Position numbers and translations under genes: made by a program
Notes under the pieces: generated by a model
Told to the model about the DNA's origin: nothing
Seen by the model: only the letters and a program-made list of their open reading frames with translations
Database searches by the model: none
In this document: piece by piece, positions 51,806-57,278 of the stretch
Numbering within the stretch: position 1 is the first letter of the stretch
How the letters are laid out: each line of letters begins with the position of its first letter
Assembly (NCBI GenBank): GCA_946885605.1
Contig: CAMPGR010000008.1
Coordinates: forward strand, 1-57,278
Length of the DNA stretch: 57,278 bases
Direction: 5' to 3'
From: an uncultured Pseudomonadota bacterium
GTDB lineage: Bacteria; Pseudomonadota; Gammaproteobacteria; Burkholderiales; SG8-41

Positions 51806-53176
51806 ATGCTCCAACGGTACGTTCTCGCGTTGCTGCTGCTCGCGCCCCTCGTCACCGCAGCCCAGCTTCCCGATTTCACCGATCTCGTGGAAAAGCAGGG
51901 CCCCACCGTCGTGAATATCAGCACGACGCAGTCCACGAGAAGCGGCGTGGCCGTTCCCAACGTGCCCGAGGACGATCCCTTCTACGAGTTCTTCCGGCGC
52001 TTCATTCCGAGTCCCGGGCCGCGCGAATTCCAATCGCAGTCGCTCGGCTCGGGCTTCATCATCAGCGGCGACGGCTACGTACTGACCAATGCCCACGTCG
52101 TCGACGCCGCCGAGGAGATCAACGTCAAGCTGAACGACAAGCGGGAGTTCAAGGCGAAGGTGATCGGGGCGGATCGACGCACCGACATCGCGCTGCTCAA
52201 GATCGAGGCAAGCGGGCTGCAGGCGGTGCGCTTCGGTGATCCGAACCGGCTCAAGGTCGGTGAATGGGTGGTCGCGATCGGCTCGCCGTTCGGTTTCGAG
52301 AACACGGTCACGGCCGGCATCGTGAGCGCGAAAGGCCGTTCGCTTCCCCAGGAAAATTTCGTGCCGTTCATTCAGACCGACGTTGCGGTCAATCCCGGGA
52401 ATTCCGGCGGCCCGCTCTTCAACTTGAGGGGCGAGGTGGTGGGCATCAACTCCCAGATCTACAGCCGTACCGGCGGCTTCATGGGGCTATCGTTCGCCAT
52501 CCCCATCGACGTTGCGAACGATATCGTCCAGCAACTGCGCACCACCGGAAAAGTCACCCGCGGGCGCATCGGCGTGGTGATTCAGCCGATCACCAAGGAA
52601 CTGGCCGAATCGTTCGGGCTTCCGAAACCGGCGGGGGCGCTCGTCAATTCGGTGGAGAAGGGCGGACCCGCCGACAAGGCCGGCATCGAGTCGGGCGATG
52701 TGATCCTCCGCTTCGATGGCAAAATGGTGAATTCCTCGGAAGACCTGCCACGCATCGTCGGGGCAACCCGGCCGGGCAGCAAGGTGAGCGTTCAAATCTG
52801 GCGAAACAAGGCCACGCGCGAAGTGCAGGTCACGGTGGCGGAACTGCACGACGACCGCACCGCGCGTGAGTCGCGGCGCGGCGGCAAGCCGCCTGCGGCG
52901 AGCCAGTACGGCCTTGCGCTTTCGGATCTAAGCGAGGCGCAGCGCAGGGAACTCAAAGTGGAAGGCGGGGTGCTGGTCGAGAACGCGCAGGGTGCAGCGG
53001 CGCGTGCCGGCATCCGCAGGGGAGATGTGATCCTCGCGGTCAACAACCAGGATGTGAAATCCGTGGAGCAGTTCAAGGAAATCATGAACCAGGCGGAGAA
53101 GGGCCGCATCGTGGCTCTGCTCGTCCGTCGCGGCACGAACTCGCTCTACATTCCGTTCCGGGTGGATGGAAACTGA
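51806..53176 (+). CDS. mucD: Periplasmic serine protease/chaperone MucD (DegP/HtrA family)
   Basis: HtrA protease that degrades misfolded envelope proteins and dampens sigma-E signalling (456 residues). A signal peptide (MLQRYVLALLLLAPLVTAAQ) precedes the trypsin-like domain with the catalytic triad His97 (TNAHVV), Asp127 (RRTDIALL) and Ser200 (GNSGGPLF). Two PDZ domains follow at about 265-355 and 370-450. All catalytic residues are present. It overlaps the next gene by 11 bp. Confidence 0.95.
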   Translation: MLQRYVLALLLLAPLVTAAQLPDFTDLVEKQGPTVVNISTTQSTRSGVAVPNVPEDDPFYEFFRRFIPSPGPREFQSQSLGSGFIISGDGYVLTNAHVVDAAEEINVKLNDKREFKAKVIGADRRTDIALLKIEASGLQAVRFGDPNRLKVGEWVVAIGSPFGFENTVTAGIVSAKGRSLPQENFVPFIQTDVAVNPGNSGGPLFNLRGEVVGINSQIYSRTGGFMGLSFAIPIDVANDIVQQLRTTGKVTRGRIGVVIQPITKELAESFGLPKPAGALVNSVEKGGPADKAGIESGDVILRFDGKMVNSSEDLPRIVGATRPGSKVSVQIWRNKATREVQVTVAELHDDRTARESRRGGKPPAASQYGLALSDLSEAQRRELKVEGGVLVENAQGAAARAGIRRGDVILAVNNQDVKSVEQFKEIMNQAEKGRIVALLVRRGTNSLYIPFRVDGN

Positions 53177-53423
53177 CGGCATCCCGCGGCTGACGCTCTA
53201 CAGCCGCAAAGGTTGCCACCTGTGTGACGACATGGCGGCCGCGCTCCGCGGGCTCCGAGGCGTGCGTCGTTTCACCCTCGAAGTGGTCGACGTGGACAGC
53301 AGCGCCGATCTCGCGCGGCAGTACGGCGACCGCGTTCCCGTGCTCGCGTGCGGGGCGCAAGAGCTCTGTCACGCCCGGCTCGACACCGCCGCGCTTACTG
53401 CCTTTCTGTCCGGAATCCGATAA
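53166..53423 (+). CDS. Glutaredoxin-like thioredoxin-fold protein
   Basis: Small thioredoxin-fold protein of 85 residues with a redox-type CxxC, Cys17 and Cys20 in GCHLCDD, and the cis-proline in RVPVLACG. It matches the DUF836/glutaredoxin-like group usually encoded between mucD and lepA in this lineage. The redox partner is unknown. It starts inside the mucD 3' end, so the two are translated from one mRNA. Confidence 0.88.
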   Translation: METDGIPRLTLYSRKGCHLCDDMAAALRGLRGVRRFTLEVVDVDSSADLARQYGDRVPVLACGAQELCHARLDTAALTAFLSGIR

Positions 53424-53447
53424 AATACAGATGCTTTAACAGCGACA

Positions 53448-53470
53448 AGGGCGCTCGACAGCGCCCTTTT
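53448..53470 (+). terminator. Terminator-like hairpin immediately upstream of lepA
   Basis: AGGGCGCT-CGAC-AGCGCCCT (53448-53467) is a perfect 8-bp stem followed by TTT, so four T including the last stem base (53467-53470). It ends 2 bp before the lepA ATG. A TAAAAT hexamer at 53421-53426 could be a -10 in front of it. It may terminate the rpoE operon, or regulate lepA by masking its ribosome-binding site, since no Shine-Dalgarno is free between stem and ATG. Confidence 0.6.
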
Positions 53471-53472
53471 CT

Positions 53473-55263
<1,791 letters not shown>

Positions 55264-55363
55264 CGCGCGTGCGAGCGGCGTTCGACGCTCGGTGCATAGC
55301 GCTCGCGCCTGACGCGGCGGGTGCCCGGCCGTTGCATCGGGCGCGCAAGGAAAAGGACAAGAA

Positions 55364-56167
55364 GTGAATTTCGCCCTCATCATGTTCGCGCTGCTGGTCG
55401 TGACCGGCGCGGTCTGGCTGCTCGACCGCTTTTTTCTGAAGCGGCGGCGCGCTCCGGGAAAGGCGGAGCCGTGGTGGATCGAATACTCGAAGAGCTTCTT
55501 CCCGGTGATCCTGATCGTGTTCCTGCTGCGCTCTTTCCTGGTGGAGCCGTTCAAGATCCCTTCCGGCTCGATGCTCCCCACGCTGCTCGTCGGGGATTTC
55601 ATCCTCGTGAACAAGTTCACGTACGGGATCCGTCTCCCGATACTCAACGTGAAGCTGATCGACGTGAATACCCCCCGGCGCGGGGAGATCATGGTCTTCC
55701 GCTACCCCGAGAATCCGTCGCTCGACTACATCAAGCGCGTGGTGGGTCTGCCCGGAGACCGCGTCGTCTATCGCAACAAACGGTTGTGGATCAACGGGCA
55801 GGAAGTGAAGGTGTCGCCCGCCGGCGAGTACAACTATGTCGAATCCGGGCTAACCTTCGTGTCCGCATTGCGCTTCTCGGAGGTGCTCGGCGGTCACGAG
55901 CACACCATCCTGATTCAGCCCGACACTCCGACCGTGCAGCTCTCCGGCGTCAAGGCGTTTCCCGAGCGCGACAATTGCACATACAATGACAGCGGTTTGA
56001 CGTGCACGGTGCCGCCCGGGCATTATTTCCTGATGGGCGACAACCGCGACAGCAGCAGCGACAGCCGCTACTGGGGCTTCGTGCCGGAACAGAACATCGT
56101 GGGCAAGGCATTTTTGATCTGGTGGAATTTCGACGACTTTACGAGAATAGGTCGTTCGATCAACTGA
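55364..56167 (+). CDS. lepB: Signal peptidase I (LepB)
   Basis: Inner-membrane protease that removes signal peptides from exported proteins (267 residues). Two N-terminal membrane segments are at about 3-21 and 46-58. The Ser/Lys dyad is Ser69 in PSGSMLPTL and Lys124 in DYIKRVVGLPGD. The C-terminal box GDNRDSSSDSRYWG is intact. It starts with GTG 55364, preceded by an AAGGACAAGAA region. The gene lies in the conserved lepA-lepB-rnc-era order. Confidence 0.97.
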   Translation: MNFALIMFALLVVTGAVWLLDRFFLKRRRAPGKAEPWWIEYSKSFFPVILIVFLLRSFLVEPFKIPSGSMLPTLLVGDFILVNKFTYGIRLPILNVKLIDVNTPRRGEIMVFRYPENPSLDYIKRVVGLPGDRVVYRNKRLWINGQEVKVSPAGEYNYVESGLTFVSALRFSEVLGGHEHTILIQPDTPTVQLSGVKAFPERDNCTYNDSGLTCTVPPGHYFLMGDNRDSSSDSRYWGFVPEQNIVGKAFLIWWNFDDFTRIGRSIN

Positions 56168-56171
56168 AAAA

Positions 56172-56179
56172 GGGGGGGG
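56172..56179 (+). repeat. G8 homopolymer at the ribosome-binding site of the DUF4845 gene
   Basis: AAAAA followed by eight G (56172-56179) lies 6 bp before ATG 56186 and forms its only Shine-Dalgarno-like sequence. Long G-runs at this position are prone to slippage and could shift spacing. Confidence 0.7.
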
Positions 56180-56185
56180 ACGTTC

Positions 56186-56536
56186 ATGCGCGGGCAACGC
56201 GGGTTGACGATGACGGGTTTTCTGGTGACGGCCGTGATACTGGTTATCCTGGCGCTCCTCGGCTTCAAGATCGCGCCGCCGTACATGGAGTACTACACGA
56301 TACAGAGACAGATCAAGATCGTCGCCAACGAAGTTTCGACACCCGACCGGCGCGCTGTCGAGAACGCTTTCGACCGGCGCGCCGTGGTCGAGAACATCAC
56401 CGCAATCACCGCCAGGGACCTCGAGATCACGAAGGACGGCGACAACGTGATCCTGACGGCGGACTACTCGGTGAAGGTGCCCCTCGTGGGGAACCTCAAC
56501 GCATGCATGGATTTCCGGGCGAGCTCCGAGAAGTAA
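56186..56536 (+). CDS. DUF4845 family membrane protein
   Basis: Protein of 116 residues with an N-terminal type IV pilin-like start (MRGQRGLTMTGFLVTAVILVILALLGFK): a short basic leader, then one hydrophobic helix, then a soluble domain with ITARDLEITKDGDNVILTADY. The family is common between lepB and rnc in beta- and gammaproteobacteria; its role is not known to me. The leader GLTMTGF resembles a prepilin peptidase site loosely, with Thr rather than Glu at +5, so pilin processing is not supported. Confidence 0.9.
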   Translation: MRGQRGLTMTGFLVTAVILVILALLGFKIAPPYMEYYTIQRQIKIVANEVSTPDRRAVENAFDRRAVVENITAITARDLEITKDGDNVILTADYSVKVPLVGNLNACMDFRASSEK

Positions 56537-56564
56537 CTGATGGGGGCCACCGGTTGCCTCACTG

Positions 56565-57236
56565 ATGGGCGCAGAGGATTTCGGACCGAAGATAGGCCAC
56601 CGCTTCAACGATCCTGAGCTGCTGCGGCGCGCGCTCACGCATCGCAGCCATGGCGCGTTGCATAACGAGCGCCTGGAGTACCTCGGCGACAGCGTGCTGA
56701 ACTGCGTCATCGCGCTCGAGCTTTTCCACAAGTTTCCAGAGCTGACCGAAGGGGAGCTGTCGCGATTGCGGGCGAGCCTCGTCAACCAGCCGTCGTTGAC
56801 GGCGGTGGCGCAGCGGTTCGATTTCGGCGAGCAGATGCGCCTGGGTGAAGGGGAAATCCGCAGCGGCGGCTTCCGGCGCCCATCGATACTCGCCGACGCG
56901 GTGGAAGCCGTGGTCGGGGCGGCCTTTCTCGACGGAGGGTTCGACGCCGCCGCGAACGTCGTTCGTTTTCTTTTCGCGGATGCGCTCGCGAGCGTCGATC
57001 CGCGAAGCGTCGGGAAAGATGCGAAAACGCTGCTGCAGGAGTATCTCCAAAGCCGTCGCCTCGGGCTGCCGCGCTATGGCGTGGTGGCAACGCGGGGCCA
57101 GGCGCACCAGCACGTGTTCCAGGTGGAATGCGTGATACCCGAGCTCAACATACGTTCCACGGGAGAGGGCAGCAGCCGCCGCAACGCCGAGCAGAAGGCG
57201 GCGCGGCGCGCTTACGAGCTTGCGACGCAGGGATGA
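56565..57236 (+). CDS. rnc: Ribonuclease III
   Basis: Double-strand-specific endoribonuclease for rRNA and mRNA processing (223 residues). The catalytic signature [13 protein letters not shown] has Glu38 and Asp42; the second acidic cluster is [13 protein letters not shown]-terminal dsRNA-binding domain begins at [18 protein letters not shown] and ends with [15 protein letters not shown]. It overlaps era by 4 bp. Confidence 0.97.
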   Translation: MGAEDFGPKIGHRFNDPELLRRALTHRSHGALHNERLEYLGDSVLNCVIALELFHKFPELTEGELSRLRASLVNQPSLTAVAQRFDFGEQMRLGEGEIRSGGFRRPSILADAVEAVVGAAFLDGGFDAAANVVRFLFADALASVDPRSVGKDAKTLLQEYLQSRRLGLPRYGVVATRGQAHQHVFQVECVIPELNIRSTGEGSSRRNAEQKAARRAYELATQG

Positions 57237-57278
57237 GCGAGCAGGCGCATCGCGCGGGCTATATCGCGATCGTAGGAC
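57233..57278 (+). CDS. era: GTPase Era (5' fragment, cut by window end)
   Basis: Only the first 15 codons are in the window: [15 protein letters not shown]. The GYIAIVG stretch is where Era begins its G1 motif (GRPNVGKST). The ATGA overlap with rnc and the lepB-rnc-era order make the call likely. Era assembles the 30S subunit by binding 16S rRNA. Confidence 0.85.
   Translation, partial: MSEQAHRAGYIAIVG

Noticed and set aside
56186..56536. DUF4845 protein as a type IV pilin
   Set aside because: The leader is pilin-like only in having basic residues before a hydrophobic helix; the Glu at +5 and the G-F prepilin site are missing, and its place between lepB and rnc fits the DUF4845 family.

Overview
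The window is a GC-rich, almost gap-free stretch of a Gram-negative chromosome. Protein similarity and gene order both point to a betaproteobacterium (Burkholderiales/Nitrosomonadales grade). The evidence is the smc-zipA-ligA cluster, glnD and map divergent from rpsB-tsf-pyrH-frr-uppS-cdsA-dxr-rseP-bamA-skp-lpxD-fabZ-lpxA-lpxB-rnhB, then pyrG-kdsA-eno-ftsB, and finally rpoE-rseA-rseB-mucD-lepA-lepB-rnc-era. Lipid A, Kdo and BamA genes show a normal LPS-bearing outer membrane, and pilU shows type IV pili. There are no rRNA or tRNA genes, insertion sequences, phage genes or CRISPR arrays. Most genes abut or overlap by a few bases.

Layout. 1-3.7 kb (minus): queF, dapC, dapD, pilU (cut by the window edge), covering queuosine, lysine/peptidoglycan precursor and pilus retraction. 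3.8-13.2 kb (plus): smc, zipA, ligA, galU, then a purine-salvage pair (hpt and a methylthioinosine/methylthioadenosine phosphorylase) and def. 13.2-16.7 kb (minus): glnD and map. 16.8-31.2 kb (plus): a long translation and envelope block that starts with a structured rpsB leader RNA and runs to rnhB.

31.2-34.0 kb is the accessory spot. A small CopD-like membrane protein is followed by two divergent genes, a TIGR04348-type glycosyltransferase and an EgtB-like iron enzyme. They match SenB and SenA of the selenoneine pathway. They lie between rnhB and a trmH-type methyltransferase, which are usually neighbours in this group. The third enzyme, SenC (selenophosphate synthetase), is not in the window.

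34.0-41.0 kb: trmH and ppsR, then pyrG-kdsA-eno-ftsB and folD. 41.0-49.4 kb: a very large fused flavin/iron-sulfur oxidoreductase that joins GltD/NfnB-like and PyrK/NfnA-like halves, with an unannotated 57-residue membrane protein divergent from it. A class III aminotransferase, a polysaccharide deacetylase and a two-gene osmoprotectant-type ABC transporter (ATPase plus a binding-protein/permease fusion) follow. 49.4-57.3 kb: the sigma-E envelope stress operon (rpoE, rseA, rseB, mucD), a glutaredoxin-like gene, lepA, lepB, a DUF4845 gene, rnc, and the first 15 codons of era.

The best candidates for something unusual are the senA/senB cassette without senC and the fused Nfn-like oxidoreductase with its small divergent partner. 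At the RNA and promoter level, the rpsB leader, a duplicated -10 region upstream of dapC, the paired ppsR/pyrG promoters and a G8 tract at the DUF4845 ribosome-binding site are worth checking.
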